Origin: Gallaecimonas pentaromativorans
Lineage (GTDB): Bacteria; Pseudomonadota; Gammaproteobacteria; Enterobacterales; Gallaecimonadaceae
Assembly: GCF_003751625.1 (NCBI RefSeq)
Contig: NZ_RJUL01000002.1
Location: 62,001 to 126,000 of the forward strand
Reading direction: 5' to 3'
DNA: 64,000 nucleotides
The first letter of the stretch is position 1, and each line of letters starts with the position of its first letter. The position numbers were made by a program, and so were the translations under genes. This document shows, piece after piece, positions 17,600 through 27,275 of the stretch. The notes below the pieces were generated by a model. It did not search any database. It was not told where the DNA came from and saw only the letters and a program-made list of their open reading frames with translations.

Positions 17600-18646
17600 A
17601 TGCGTATAGCCGCCCTGCTACTTTTTCTCGCCCTGCCCTTATCTGCCAAGGAGATAGCCAGTATCGTCCCGCTGGGCCAGGTGACCCTGCCGCATCTATT
17701 TAATTACGACAACACCCCGGTGGGCGGCCTTTCCGGCCTGAGTTACGACGCCAAAACCGACACTTTCGTCGCCATCAGCGATGACCGCTCAAAAAAGGCA
17801 CCGGCGCGCTATTACGTGTTGAAGGCAGAGATGGATCAGGGCCGACTAAAGAAGGTTGAGCTGGTGGCCCACCACACCCTGACCGTAAAAGGCAGGGCCT
17901 ACGGCGATGGCAAAATCGACGCCGAGGGCATCGCCCTTGCCGGTAAGCGGCTTTTTATTTCATCGGAGGGCGACGCGGCCAGGGGGCTGCCGCCTTTTGT
18001 GGGAGAATACGCGGCCAGTGGCGAGCTCAAACGCTACCTGCCACTTCCTGGTGCCTTTGTCCCCAAAGGACACTTTGGCATCCGCAACAACCTGGCCTTT
18101 GAGTCGTTAACAGCCAGCCCCGATGGCCACACCCTCTATACCGCCACCGAGTCGGCCCTGGTACAAGACGGCCCCGAAGCCACCTCCCGTAATACCAGCG
18201 GGGTGCGCATCCTCAGTTACAACCTCAAAACCGGCAAGGCCGGCGCCCAGTACCGCTACGACATCGACAAAGCCCCAGAGGGGGTCTTTGCCATGAACGG
18301 CCTGGCAGACATGGAAGCGCTGGATAACCAGGGCCACCTTTTGGCCCTTGAGCGCAGTTTTAGCGTGCCAGACGGCTTTGATATCCGCCTTTATCAAGTG
18401 AGTACCCAAGGCGCCACCGACATCAGCGCCCTCACCAGCCAGCAGGGCCACCAGGTAGTGCCGGTTAAAAAGACCCTGCTGGCCAGCTTTACCGCCCTTG
18501 GAGTCCCGCTGGATAACGCCGAGGGCCTGGCCCTTGGGCCCAAACTAAAAGATGGCTCGCAACTGCTGCTGATGGTGGCCGACGATAACTTTTCTGACCT
18601 TCAGCAAAGCTGGTTCTGGGCTTTTGCGTTGCGCTTTAAGCCATGA
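17600..18646 (+). CDS. Phytase-like esterase domain protein, secreted
   Basis: Protein of about 348 residues with signal peptide 'MRIAALLLFLALPLSAKE'. Starts at 17558 or 17591 are also open and would add a short basic extension; the one chosen gives the cleanest signal. The mature part matches the 'esterase-like activity of phytase' family: 'GGLSGLSYDAKTDTFVAISDDRS', 'DAEGIAL', 'ISSEGD', 'RNNLAFESLTASPDG', 'LERSFSVPDG' and 'DNAEGLALGP', a beta-propeller with acidic loops. Substrate unknown, presumably a phosphoester or ester in the periplasm. Confidence 0.82.
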   Translation: MRIAALLLFLALPLSAKEIASIVPLGQVTLPHLFNYDNTPVGGLSGLSYDAKTDTFVAISDDRSKKAPARYYVLKAEMDQGRLKKVELVAHHTLTVKGRAYGDGKIDAEGIALAGKRLFISSEGDAARGLPPFVGEYAASGELKRYLPLPGAFVPKGHFGIRNNLAFESLTASPDGHTLYTATESALVQDGPEATSRNTSGVRILSYNLKTGKAGAQYRYDIDKAPEGVFAMNGLADMEALDNQGHLLALERSFSVPDGFDIRLYQVSTQGATDISALTSQQGHQVVPVKKTLLASFTALGVPLDNAEGLALGPKLKDGSQLLLMVADDNFSDLQQSWFWAFALRFKP

Positions 18647-18647
18647 A

Positions 18648-18671
18648 AAAGCCGCCCTTAGGCGGCTCTTG
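18648..18671. terminator. Terminator between convergent genes
   Basis: AGCCGCC/GGCGGCT hairpin right after the phytase-like gene and at the end of the converging quinone oxidoreductase gene. Confidence 0.75.
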
Positions 18672-19673
18672 TTATTTCGCGCTATTGATTAGCACCACTT
18701 TGCCCACATGCACCGACGACTCCATCAAGCGGTGGGCCTGGCTGGCGTCATCCAGTGCAAAGGTTTCATAAACCTGGGGTTTCACCTTGCCTTCGCCAAT
18801 AAGGTGCCCGGCCTTGGCCAGCAGATCGGCCAGAATAGCCGCTTTTTGCTCCGGGCTTTGCGGGCGCAGCAAAGAGCCCATATGTTTAAGCCTTTTGGCC
18901 AGCATCGGCCAGAGGTTTAGCTCCTTGGCCGCCCCTTGCAGCAGGCTGACCTGCACAATACGCCCGTCCATGGCCGCGACCTTGTAGTTTTTGGCCACAT
19001 AATCGCCGCCGATGATATCCAGCACCACATCCACCCCTTTACCGCCGGTAAACTCAGGCACCTCATTGGCAAAGTCCTGCTCACGGTAGTTGATGGCCAT
19101 GTCGGCCCCCAGCTTCAGGCTCGCCTGGCGGTGGTGCTCGGAGCCCACTGTGGTGATGATGGGGCCGGCGCCAAGGGCTTTGGCCAGCATGGTGGCGGTG
19201 GAGCCGATACCGGAGGTGCCGCCATGAATAAGCAGGCTCTCACCGGCTTTAAGCTCGCCGCGCATAAAGAGGTTAAACCACACCGTCATAAAGGTTTCCG
19301 GCAGCGCCGCCGCTTCGGCCATGGAAAGGCCCGCCGGCACCGGCGCCGTTACCAGCTCGCTGGCCGCTACGAATTCGGCATAGCCGCCGCCTTGGACCAA
19401 AGCCATAACCTTGTCACCCACCTTAAAGCGGCTCGCCCCTTCGCCAAGGGCCACCACCTCGCCTGCCACTTCCAGGCCGGGAATGTCGGTGGCGCCGGGA
19501 GGCGGGTTATAAAGCCCCTGGCGCTGCTTGAGATCCGGCCCGTTCACCCCGGCAGCGTGAATGGCGATCAGCACCTCACCGGCCGCAGGCACCGGCACCG
19601 GCCGCTCGCCCGCGACCAATACTTCCGGGCCACCCGGGGTGGTAATTTCAATCGCTTTCATCATCTTGGCCAT
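18672..19673 (-). CDS. NAD(P)H quinone oxidoreductase, PIG3-type
   Basis: Zinc-independent medium-chain reductase of 333 residues. 'MKAIEITTPGGPEVLVAGERPVP' leads the GroES-like domain; 'LLIHGGTSGIGSTATMLAKALGA' is the NADPH-binding loop; no structural-zinc cysteines. ATG at 19673 has AAGGAG 8 bases upstream, so upstream in-frame codons were not used. It faces a LysR regulator across a short gap containing an inverted repeat, suggesting control by that regulator and a role in quinone or electrophile detoxification. Confidence 0.9.
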   Translation of the reverse strand: MAKMMKAIEITTPGGPEVLVAGERPVPVPAAGEVLIAIHAAGVNGPDLKQRQGLYNPPPGATDIPGLEVAGEVVALGEGASRFKVGDKVMALVQGGGYAEFVAASELVTAPVPAGLSMAEAAALPETFMTVWFNLFMRGELKAGESLLIHGGTSGIGSTATMLAKALGAGPIITTVGSEHHRQASLKLGADMAINYREQDFANEVPEFTGGKGVDVVLDIIGGDYVAKNYKVAAMDGRIVQVSLLQGAAKELNLWPMLAKRLKHMGSLLRPQSPEQKAAILADLLAKAGHLIGEGKVKPQVYETFALDDASQAHRLMESSVHVGKVVLINSAK

Positions 19674-19757
19674 GGTTGTGGCTCCTTGGGTTTGCATCAG
19701 AGGCCCTGAGTATACGCCGCTCAACCGCTGAAAAAGCGCAGCATCTTTCCGATATAC

Positions 19758-19775
19758 TGATGCAAATATGCATCA
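19758..19775. promoter_or_regulatory. Inverted-repeat operator in the oxidoreductase-LysR gap
   Basis: TGATGCAAATATGCATCA: arms TGATGC and GCATCA around a 6-base AT centre, starting just after a -10-like TATACT (19753-19758) and 18 bases before the LysR ATG. A LysR autoregulatory site is the simplest reading. Confidence 0.5.
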
Positions 19776-19792
19776 AAACCCAAGAGAGCCTG

Positions 19793-20665
19793 ATGAACTG
19801 GGACGACACCCGTATCTTTCTGGCGGTACAACGAGAACGCAGCCTGCGCGCAGCAGCAAGGATGCTGGGTATTGATCAGGCAACGGTGGGCAGGCGCCTT
19901 GCCCTCTTGGAAAAAGCCCTGGGCGCCACCCTCTTTTTACGAAGCTCCCAAGGCTACAGCCTAACCGCCGCCGGTGAGCTGGCACTGCAAGCAGCGCTGG
20001 AGATGGAAAACGCCGCCCAGGCGCTGGTGTCTCGCACCCAGGGCAGCGACCAGCGCCTAGCCGGTGAAGTGCGCCTGGCCACCACCGATTCTCTGGCACT
20101 GGGCTTGCTGCTGCCGGCGTTAAAGGTGCTAAACGGCCAGCACCCCGATATCAAGGTCAACCTCAATATCTCGCCGCAGCTGCTCAACATGGCCAAACGG
20201 GAAGCAGACATCGCGGTGCGTACCATCAAGCCCGACAACCCAGACTTACTGACCCGCCGCCTCGCCTCCTGGCCTGTGGGGCTGTATGCCTCGAAAGCAT
20301 ACCTGGCAAGCCGCGGCGAACCGGCCAGGGGCAGCGCCTTTGCCGGGCACGATCTGGTGGTATTTGAGCCGCATCTGCATCGCCAGGAGCCGCTGAAACT
20401 CGGCGGCGAGAGCATAGCCGCCGGGCGCATCGTCTCAAGCCACCACTCCAGCCTCACCCTTAGAAGCGCCATCAGCGCCGGTTTTGGCCTGGGGGAAGTG
20501 CCCATTGTTATCGCCGAGCGAGATGGACTGGTCAGGGTCTGGCCCGAGCGCCAGCGCGCCCGGCCTTATGAGATTTGGCTGGTTACCCACCAAGACCTTC
20601 GCCACACCGCCCGCATCGACGCGGTTATCCACCATATCGTCAGCGCCTTTGCGGCCTGGGAATGA
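19793..20665 (+). CDS. LysR-family transcriptional regulator
   Basis: 290 residues. N-terminal winged helix-turn-helix (about 1-60, 'DDTRIFLAVQRERSLRAAAR' and 'DQATVGRRLALLEKALGATLF') and a C-terminal effector-binding domain starting near 'GEVRLATTDSLALGLLLPAL'. The HTH replaces the usual serine-rich 'QPALSRQI' helix with 'DQATVGRRL', typical of one LysR subgroup. Divergent from the quinone oxidoreductase, its likely target. Inducer unknown. Confidence 0.9.
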   Translation: MNWDDTRIFLAVQRERSLRAAARMLGIDQATVGRRLALLEKALGATLFLRSSQGYSLTAAGELALQAALEMENAAQALVSRTQGSDQRLAGEVRLATTDSLALGLLLPALKVLNGQHPDIKVNLNISPQLLNMAKREADIAVRTIKPDNPDLLTRRLASWPVGLYASKAYLASRGEPARGSAFAGHDLVVFEPHLHRQEPLKLGGESIAAGRIVSSHHSSLTLRSAISAGFGLGEVPIVIAERDGLVRVWPERQRARPYEIWLVTHQDLRHTARIDAVIHHIVSAFAAWE

Positions 20666-20689
20666 GCGCACTAGCCTTCGAGCACAAAA

Positions 20690-20717
20690 GAAAACCCAGC
20701 TCAAGGCTGGGTTTCTT
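20690..20717 (+). terminator. Terminator after LysR gene
   Basis: AAACCCAGC/GCTGGGTTT hairpin with T-rich tail. It closely resembles the terminators that recur in the adjoining tRNA-derived repeats (20792-20832, 21020-21050, 21118-21151), so it also serves the minus-strand tRNA transcript. Confidence 0.8.
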
Positions 20718-20719
20718 AT

Positions 20720-21252
20720 TGGTTGCGGGAGCCGGATAGGAACGGGGACGCCGAGTTGGGCAGCCCTGCTGCGACGGCCGTAGGTCGTACTGGATACAGT
20801 AAAAGAAAACCCCAGCCGAGGCTGGGGTCTTTATGTGGTTGCGGGAGCCGGATTTGAACGGGGGCGCCGAGCTGGGCAGCCCTGCTGCGACGACCGAAGG
20901 TCGAAATAAATTTAAAAAAAAGGCCGACTTTGCAGTCGGCCTTTAGATTTGGTTGCGGGAGCCGGACTTTGAACGGGGACGCCCAGTCCGACGGCCGCAG
21001 GTCGTACTGGATACAGTAAAAGAAAACCCCAGCCGAGGCTGGGGTCTTTATGTGGTTGCGGGAGCCGGATTTGTACGGGGACGCCCAGTCCGACGGCCGC
21101 AGGTCGTACTGGATACAGTAAAAGAAAACCCCAGCCGAGGCTGGGGTTTTTATGTGGTTGCGGGAGCCGGATTTGTACGGGCAGCCCTGCTGCGACGACC
21201 GAAGGTCGAAATAAATTTAAAAAAGGCCGACTTTGCAGTCGGCCTTTAGATT
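20720..21252 (-). repeat. rtT-like array: tRNA-fMet 3' ends joined to terminators
   Basis: Five direct repeats, spaced about 102-116 bases. Each carries the last 24 or so bases of the neighbouring initiator tRNA (acceptor 3' strand, T-stem 3' strand and T-loop) at 20720, 20836, 20950, 21053 and 21155, then a roughly 40-base spacer. On the minus strand every tRNA end is followed by one of two terminators: one with CCCCAGC/GCTGGGG arms (three times) or one with AAGGCCGACT/AGTCGGCC arms (twice, one of them directly after the first full tRNA). None can fold as a tRNA. Short open frames across this DNA are artefacts. Confidence 0.85.
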
Positions 21253-21329
<77 letters not shown>

Positions 21330-21459
21330 TTAATTCTGTAGCTTGGCTCTGGTATGGCGCCTTGCGTTGTCGGTGCACCTTTATACGGTGCATCTTTCTG
21401 TTCGGATGACGACCTTGGCCGTCGGTCAGCCTTGTCGAAACTCGCTGACCTTTTTAAAT

Positions 21460-21550
21460 TGGTTGCGGGAGCCAGATTTGTACGGGCAGTCCCACTGCGA
21501 CGACCTTGGCCGTCGGTCAGCCTTGTCGAAACTCGCTGACCTTTTTAAAT
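21460..21550 (-). repeat. tRNA-fMet 3'-end fragment with spacer, between copies 1 and 2
   Basis: A 24-base tRNA 3' end (21460-21483, two base changes against the full genes) with a spacer whose 3' half also occurs upstream at about 21408-21459. Part of the same duplication history as the 20720-21252 array. Confidence 0.8.
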
Positions 21551-21627
<77 letters not shown>

Positions 21628-21708
21628 TTAATTCTGTAGCTTGGCTCTGGTATAGCGCCTTGCGTTGTCTCTTGTGGTTAGCCCTTTAAAAAAGCACTAA
21701 CTTTCAAC

Positions 21709-21732
21709 TGGTTGCGGGAGCCAGATTTGTAC
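21709..21732 (-). repeat. tRNA-fMet 3'-end fragment between copies 2 and 3
   Basis: 24-base tRNA 3' end with the same two changes as the 21460 fragment, followed by a similar 'cagtcccactgcgacgacc' spacer. Confidence 0.8.
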
Positions 21733-21798
21733 GGGCAGTCCCACTGCGACGACCTTGGTCGTCGGTCTACTTATCAAAAAATAAGGAGACATCTAAGT

Positions 21799-21875
<77 letters not shown>

Positions 21876-21888
21876 TCTGTGGAGGCAC

Positions 21889-21916
21889 ACTATACGGACT
21901 TTCAGCGCCGTTGCAA
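21889..21916 (-). promoter_or_regulatory. Promoter of the tRNA-fMet operon
   Basis: On the minus strand TTGCAA and TATAGT are separated by 16 bases, 13 bases before the first tRNA base, followed by a short GC-containing discriminator region as is common for stable RNA promoters. Confidence 0.75.
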
Positions 21917-21959
21917 GCGACCTTTGCTCGGCTGCCTATAAAGCCAGCAACCTGCTGTA

Positions 21960-23159
21960 TTAGTGCTCGCTTCCAAGGGTTTTATGCCGATTTGGACGGT
22001 ACAAAAGATAAATAAAGCTAATCCCCAGGCTGGCGCAGATAACCATGGCGCCGGTCATCACCACGTCGTCATGGCCGGTAACCGCTGCCACCGCCCAGCC
22101 GGCAATGGCGCCAATGCCAAAGCGCATGCTGCCGGTAAGGGACGACGCGGTGCCCGCCATCTTGGGCACCTGCTCGAGCACCAGGGCCATGACGTTGGAG
22201 CCCACCATGGACAAACAGCCCACGTAGGTCATTACGCAGGCCACCAGCAGGGCAAAGGGGCCGTGCAGCAGTACCGTCAGCAAGGCGCCGGTGGCGGCCA
22301 GCAACTGGATGCAAAGTGCCAGTACCAGCAGGCGCTCGGCGCCCCAGCGGGTAACAAAGCGGCCGTTAAAGAAGGTCAGCGCCATCAGGGACAGGATATT
22401 GAGGCCGAAGTAGTAGCCGAAATGGGTTTCCTCGACCCCGTAGATCTGGATGTAAACAAAAGAACCGGCGGTCAGAAAGGCCATCAGGCCGCTAAAAGAC
22501 AACCCCGAGCACAGCATCAACGCCAGCATCGCCGGGTTGCCAAGCAGCTGGCGATAGTTGCTCATCACCTTGCCAAGGGCCAGTTCGCTGCGCTCGGTCA
22601 GAGTCTCGGGCACCTTGGTTTTTACCAGCAGGCACGTGGCTGCCCCTACCCCGCCAAGCGCCCAAAAGATAAGGTGCCAGTCACCCAGCGTCAGCAGCCA
22701 ACCGCCAATCATCGGCGCCAGCAGCGGCGCCAGAGTCACCACCAGGGTGATGGTGGAAAAAAGCTTGGCCAGTTCGTTTTTATCGTCCACCAAGTCGCGC
22801 AGCAGGGCGTAAATCACCACCGCAGCGGCGGCGCCAGCAGCCCCTTGCGCCACCCGCAGCAGCTGCAAAAAGCCGATATCGGAGGTCAGGGCGCAAAGCG
22901 GGGCGATGAGGGCGAAAAACAGCGTGCCCCACAGCAGCACCGGTTTGCGCCCCAGGCTGTCGGCCAAGGGGCCTAAAAACAACTGGCCAATGGCAAAACC
23001 CGCCACATAGGCCGACACCGTGCCCTGCACGGCGCCGTTGGCAACACCAAGATCGCGGGCAATGCGCGGCAGGCTGGGCAAATACATATCGATGGCAAAA
23101 GGGGTCAGCATGGCAACCAGACCCAGGGTCACCACCAAACTGAAAGGCACACGGGACAC
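21960..23159 (-). CDS. Bcr/CflA family multidrug efflux MFS transporter
   Basis: Drug:proton antiporter of about 399 residues and 12 membrane helices. 'LTPFAIDMYLPSLPRIARDLG' is the signature of the Bcr/CflA subgroup in helix 1, and 'GPLADSLGRKPVLLWG' the MFS motif between helices 2 and 3. The GTG at 23159 has GGAG closely upstream and gives 'MSRVPFSLVVTLGLVAMLTPF'; a longer frame to 23201 looks non-coding. Exports bicyclomycin- or chloramphenicol-like compounds in known members; substrate here unknown. Confidence 0.88.
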   Translation of the reverse strand: MSRVPFSLVVTLGLVAMLTPFAIDMYLPSLPRIARDLGVANGAVQGTVSAYVAGFAIGQLFLGPLADSLGRKPVLLWGTLFFALIAPLCALTSDIGFLQLLRVAQGAAGAAAAVVIYALLRDLVDDKNELAKLFSTITLVVTLAPLLAPMIGGWLLTLGDWHLIFWALGGVGAATCLLVKTKVPETLTERSELALGKVMSNYRQLLGNPAMLALMLCSGLSFSGLMAFLTAGSFVYIQIYGVEETHFGYYFGLNILSLMALTFFNGRFVTRWGAERLLVLALCIQLLAATGALLTVLLHGPFALLVACVMTYVGCLSMVGSNVMALVLEQVPKMAGTASSLTGSMRFGIGAIAGWAVAAVTGHDDVVMTGAMVICASLGISFIYLLYRPNRHKTLGSEH

Positions 23160-23279
23160 AAGCGCTCCGCAAGGCAGAAAAGGCGGCTTATTTTGCCACA
23201 ATCAAGGCGTCGCTGCGCAGGGGCGCCTGGGCATTTTCGCCATAGCGCCTGCGCCGCAGGTCAAGGGCGCAAAACGCCG

Positions 23280-24839
23280 TTAATCCTTTGGGGCGCTGGC
23301 CAAGGCGGCTTGGCGAAGCTGGCTGAACAGTCGCCGCAGCAGCACCGGCACGCCCTCTTTACCCCGGCGCCCGGCCTCTTCGGCGATACGAAGGGCGAGC
23401 TCGGGCTTGGATTGGCGGGAGATGGCGGCATGAATAATGGCGCTCGGCTGCTCAACGCCGCGCCAGCGGGCAAGCTGATGAAACAGCGCTTGGTAGCCTT
23501 CTTGGTAGAAAAAGTGCTCGATATCCTTCGCTGGTAGCTGGGTGAGGCTGGCCTCGGCCGCGCCGCCCAGCAGGCCGCGCACCTGGCTGGCATAGCGGTT
23601 ACCGGCCTCGTCGCCGTCGCACAATACCTGTACCGCAATGCCCATGTCTCGGGCCAGATGCACCAGAGGCTTTAAGCCGCACTGGGCAAAATCAATCACC
23701 CTTATTCCTTCTGCCGCCAGGTGCACGCCACTCAGGTGCGCCAGCTCCGACATCAGCCAGATCTCGGTTTCCCCTTCTACCAGCAGCCAGCCCCTGGCAA
23801 AGAGGCTGGCCGGGCGGTTTACCCGCAGGTGAAAGCCGATGCGCCGGTAGTCATCTTCGCGAAGCGGATGCTTGAGCTGGTAGCAGCTAAGCTCCCCCTG
23901 GCGCCGCACCAAGCGGCGAATGGCCAGCAGATCCTGGGCGCCAAGCAGCTCTGCCGATTGGGTAATGAGTAGCCGGTTAAGGGGCAACTGCACCACTAGG
24001 CTCCAAAAGGTAGCCAGCATCACCGGGTGCAACCGCGCCTCAGGCATGTCCAGCAATAGTAATGGCCGTGACAGACGCGCCACTGGCTGGGCCTCGGTGC
24101 GGGTCATTAGCACCCCAAAAAGCCCCAACAGCGCCAAACGAGTCTGGCGACTGGCCGATTGGTTGATGACTTGCTCGAGGGTACGAATAGCCTCCCAGTT
24201 GATAGGCTGGCGGGCCATGGCGAGGCGGTCGCGGGGCCGCTTGGCAGGCATTGGGTCGGTAAAATAGCGCGCTAACAACGCTTTAACGGCACCAAGCCCC
24301 TGGGTGAGAGCTTGCTCTTGAAATTGTTCGGGGTTTTCCAAAAGCGTCTTGAGCCAGGGAGATTGCTCCAGGTGTTCGGTGTCGGGAAACCCGAGGCGCA
24401 GCAGCGGGTGCAGGGTTAACAGATGCCGGGCCAGGCGCACCGCCGCCTTCCCGTTTAACAGCAACTGGCCACTGGCATCAACAAAGGTCAGCTCACTGCC
24501 CTGCCCTTTGATTGCCCGCCAACAAAGGCGCAGGCGCATATGGCCGTCGGCCCGGCCCCACATCACCGAGCGCAGCGGCCGGTAGCGCAGGCGCCGCCAG
24601 TGGCCGCCATGGCGTTCGACAAAAGTCAGGGCGATGTTCAGCTGCCGGCTTTGCTGATAAAAATCGCTGTCTTCAAAGCGGGCATCAGCGCCCTGCGGCC
24701 CCATCACCTTTTCCAGGGCGTTTAAAAACGAGCGCCGCCCCCAGGCATTTTCGCCAATCAGGGTGGTGGCCTCATCCAGCGCCAACGACAAGGTTTTAAT
24801 CCCTTGAAAGCCGGTAATGTCGATATGGGCCAATCGCAT
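23280..24839 (-). CDS. YbjD-like OLD-family ATPase/TOPRIM protein with altered Walker A
   Basis: 519 residues, co-linear with E. coli YbjD (DUF2813). N-terminal RecF/OLD-type ATPase half: 'MRLAHIDITGFQGIKTLSLAL', a P-loop position reading 'GENAWGRRS' (residues 29-37), and Walker B 'LLLLDMPEARLHP'. C-terminal TOPRIM half: 'LLVEGETEIWLM' and 'LCDGDEAGNRYA' supply the conserved Glu and DxD. The P-loop Lys and the following Ser are both Arg, so ATP hydrolysis is doubtful although the TOPRIM nuclease residues remain. OLD-family proteins are DNA nucleases; YbjD itself has no settled role. Confidence 0.85.
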   Translation of the reverse strand: MRLAHIDITGFQGIKTLSLALDEATTLIGENAWGRRSFLNALEKVMGPQGADARFEDSDFYQQSRQLNIALTFVERHGGHWRRLRYRPLRSVMWGRADGHMRLRLCWRAIKGQGSELTFVDASGQLLLNGKAAVRLARHLLTLHPLLRLGFPDTEHLEQSPWLKTLLENPEQFQEQALTQGLGAVKALLARYFTDPMPAKRPRDRLAMARQPINWEAIRTLEQVINQSASRQTRLALLGLFGVLMTRTEAQPVARLSRPLLLLDMPEARLHPVMLATFWSLVVQLPLNRLLITQSAELLGAQDLLAIRRLVRRQGELSCYQLKHPLREDDYRRIGFHLRVNRPASLFARGWLLVEGETEIWLMSELAHLSGVHLAAEGIRVIDFAQCGLKPLVHLARDMGIAVQVLCDGDEAGNRYASQVRGLLGGAAEASLTQLPAKDIEHFFYQEGYQALFHQLARWRGVEQPSAIIHAAISRQSKPELALRIAEEAGRRGKEGVPVLLRRLFSQLRQAALASAPKD

Positions 24840-25004
24840 ACCAATCCTATTGTCAGCATTTGACTATGTTATTGAGGATACTGCGCTTTATAAAATGATG
24901 GCAGCCCTTTAACGGCGCCGTTACCTCGGCGAGATTGGCGGCTATTATCGTTGATTATCCGCTGGTTACTGGCAGCACCGGCCCATCACCACCTATATAA
25001 AATG

Positions 25005-25031
25005 TGAAGAAAATTCAGGGTTCGCCGATAT
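25005..25031 (+). promoter_or_regulatory. Sigma28 (FliA)-type promoter of the chemoreceptor gene
   Basis: TGAA, 15 bases, GCCGATAT; the FliA consensus is TAAA-N15-GCCGATAA. It lies 31 bases before the chemoreceptor ATG, and chemoreceptor genes commonly belong to the flagellar late class. Confidence 0.6.
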
Positions 25032-25061
25032 AAGAACCAGTACGCATGAAAGAGGTGGTCC

Positions 25062-27179
25062 ATGAAAGAAAAGTCCCTGGCATTCAAGCTGTACCTGACC
25101 ACAGGCCTGTTACTGCTGTTATCCATTGGCACCCTGACCCTGGTGGTGGCCTATTTTCTTAACCAAACCGCGGCCCAGGTGCGCCAAGAAAGTACCCGCC
25201 AAGTATCAGACGAGCTGATTCGCCGCTTAGAGACCCAAGCCGGGCAGTCGGGCGAGGAGATGGGCGCTTTTATCAACGAAGCCTACCGGGTGCCCCAGTC
25301 TCTTGCCGGGCAACTGGCTGCCAGCATCACCTCCACCAACCGCCTTAACCGCAGCCAGGTGGCCGATCTAGACCGCGCCACCTTGGCCGCCAACCCTGGC
25401 ATGAGCTCCATCTACAGCCAGTTTGAAGCCAACGCTTATGACGGCATGGACGACATGTACAAGCAGGGTTTTGACCACTCGGTGGCCGGGGTCGGGACGC
25501 TGGAAATTTACTTTACCCGCGACCAAAGCGGCAAGATTGAGCAGCAAGTAGTGGAAGACGCCGAGGAAAAACACGTGGCAAAAATCGGTGCCAACGGTCT
25601 TCGCGAAGCCGAGTGGTACCTGTGCGCCATGGACACCCTCAAGCCCTGCCTGATGGAGCCCTACCTCTACGAAATCACCCCCGGCAATTCCCAATTGATG
25701 ACCTCGCTCACCGTGCCCGTTGTCGCCCAGAACCGCTTTCGCGGCGTGGTGGGGGTGGATGTCAACCTGCCCATCTTCCAGCAAAAAGTGGTGGCGCTGT
25801 CCCAGTCTCTTTATGGCGGCAAGTCCAAGGTCATGCTGCTGTCCAAGCTTGGGCTGCTGGTGGGCGCCAGCCAATACCCCGACAAACTGGCGCAGCCCCT
25901 TAAAACGGTGATGCCGAGCCTTGCCGACAAACTGCTGGCCATGAAAGACGCCGGGCACCTGCTGACAGACGGCGCCATTTTTGTGTCCTACCCGGTGCAC
26001 ATTCGCGCCGCTAACCAAACCTGGACACTGATCATCGAAGTACCCAAAGCCCTGGCCATGGCGGGCGTTAACGCCATGAATCAGCAAATGGGCGACAACT
26101 TCTCCACCCTGGTGGTGACCCAGGGCGTGATTGGCCTAGTGGTGATTGTGCTGGGGCTGCTGCTGATGGTGGTGCTGGTGCGCACCATCACCCGCCCCCT
26201 TGGCACCATGAACCAGCGCATGGCCAACCTTAATAGCAGCGAGGGGGACCTCACCCAAGACGTGCGGGTCGACACCCATCAGGAGCTGATTACCCTGGCT
26301 GGCGGCTTTAACCGCTTCTTGGGGAAACTGCGCAGTATGATTGCCCACCTCAAAGGCATCAGCGTCGAGGTCGGTAGCCAGGCTGAGAGCAGCGCCAAGG
26401 TAGCCTCCGACACCCGCGCCCTGGTGGCCAGGCAGCACGCCGAGATTGACTCGGTCGTCACCGCCATGAACGAGATGAGCGCGGCGGCAACCGAGGTGGC
26501 GCAATTTGCCGCCCAGGCCGCAGACGAAGCCAGCCAGGCCAATAACGCGGTGATGGGCTCGCGCTCGACCTTGCAACACGCGGTAACCGACGTGCAGGGC
26601 CTGGCCGACGACATGTCCACCGCTGCTACCGCCGTTAACCAGGTGGCGGCCCGCAGCAACGACATTAACAGCATCCTTGAGGTGATTCGCAACATCGCCG
26701 AGCAAACCAACCTGCTGGCGCTGAACGCCGCCATCGAAGCGGCCAGGGCCGGCGAGCAAGGCCGAGGCTTTGCGGTGGTAGCGGACGAAGTGCGGGCGCT
26801 GGCCGCCAAAACCCGCACCTCGACCGACGAGATAACCGGGGTGATAGACAACCTCAACAACGAGGTAAAAGCCACGGTACAGGTGATGGAACAAGGGGTT
26901 ACCCGGGCGTCCAGCACCGTTGAGCAGGCCCACAGCGCCTTTGAAGATCTCTCCCAGGTGGTGGAGCTTATCAACACCATCAACGACCACGTCACTCAAA
27001 TGGCCACCGCCGCCGAAGAGCAAAGCTCGGTGAGCGACGAGATAAACCGCAACATCACCGGCATTGGCAGCGCGGCCAGCGAGCTGGCCGGCCTTGCCGA
27101 ACAAGCCGAAAGTTCAGGCCGGCGCCTGCACGATTTAGTGCGCGACCTCGACGGCGAGCTTGGTAAGCTCAAAACCTGA
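25062..27179 (+). CDS. Methyl-accepting chemotaxis protein
   Basis: 705-residue transmembrane chemoreceptor. TM1 about 11-31; periplasmic region about 35-345 of dCache type ('[16 protein letters not shown]' is a typical Cache strand block); TM2 about 350-372; HAMP about 373-425; cytoplasmic signalling domain to the end, with the hairpin tip '[35 protein letters not shown]' split here as [14 protein letters not shown] and [13 protein letters not shown]. No C-terminal CheR pentapeptide. Ligand unknown; dCache receptors often bind amino acids. Confidence 0.94.
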   Translation: MKEKSLAFKLYLTTGLLLLLSIGTLTLVVAYFLNQTAAQVRQESTRQVSDELIRRLETQAGQSGEEMGAFINEAYRVPQSLAGQLAASITSTNRLNRSQVADLDRATLAANPGMSSIYSQFEANAYDGMDDMYKQGFDHSVAGVGTLEIYFTRDQSGKIEQQVVEDAEEKHVAKIGANGLREAEWYLCAMDTLKPCLMEPYLYEITPGNSQLMTSLTVPVVAQNRFRGVVGVDVNLPIFQQKVVALSQSLYGGKSKVMLLSKLGLLVGASQYPDKLAQPLKTVMPSLADKLLAMKDAGHLLTDGAIFVSYPVHIRAANQTWTLIIEVPKALAMAGVNAMNQQMGDNFSTLVVTQGVIGLVVIVLGLLLMVVLVRTITRPLGTMNQRMANLNSSEGDLTQDVRVDTHQELITLAGGFNRFLGKLRSMIAHLKGISVEVGSQAESSAKVASDTRALVARQHAEIDSVVTAMNEMSAAATEVAQFAAQAADEASQANNAVMGSRSTLQHAVTDVQGLADDMSTAATAVNQVAARSNDINSILEVIRNIAEQTNLLALNAAIEAARAGEQGRGFAVVADEVRALAAKTRTSTDEITGVIDNLNNEVKATVQVMEQGVTRASSTVEQAHSAFEDLSQVVELINTINDHVTQMATAAEEQSSVSDEINRNITGIGSAASELAGLAEQAESSGRRLHDLVRDLDGELGKLKT

Positions 27180-27182
27180 GAC

Positions 27183-27209
27183 TAAAACGCCCGCCAGGGC
27201 GTTTTTTAT
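27183..27209 (+). terminator. Terminator after the chemoreceptor
   Basis: AAACGCCC/GGGCGTTT hairpin with T-run. Confidence 0.88.
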
Positions 27210-27275
27210 TTCCCCTTGCCCGCCCCCCGGTGCCATGGCTTACCATGGCAGTACCGTTACCAACCCCGGTGAAGC

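Noticed and set aside
20953-21249. 98-codon frame across the repeat array, with an internal repeated protein pattern
   Set aside because: It reads through tRNA 3' ends and terminators; the repeated peptide is a by-product of the DNA repeats, and no ribosome site exists.
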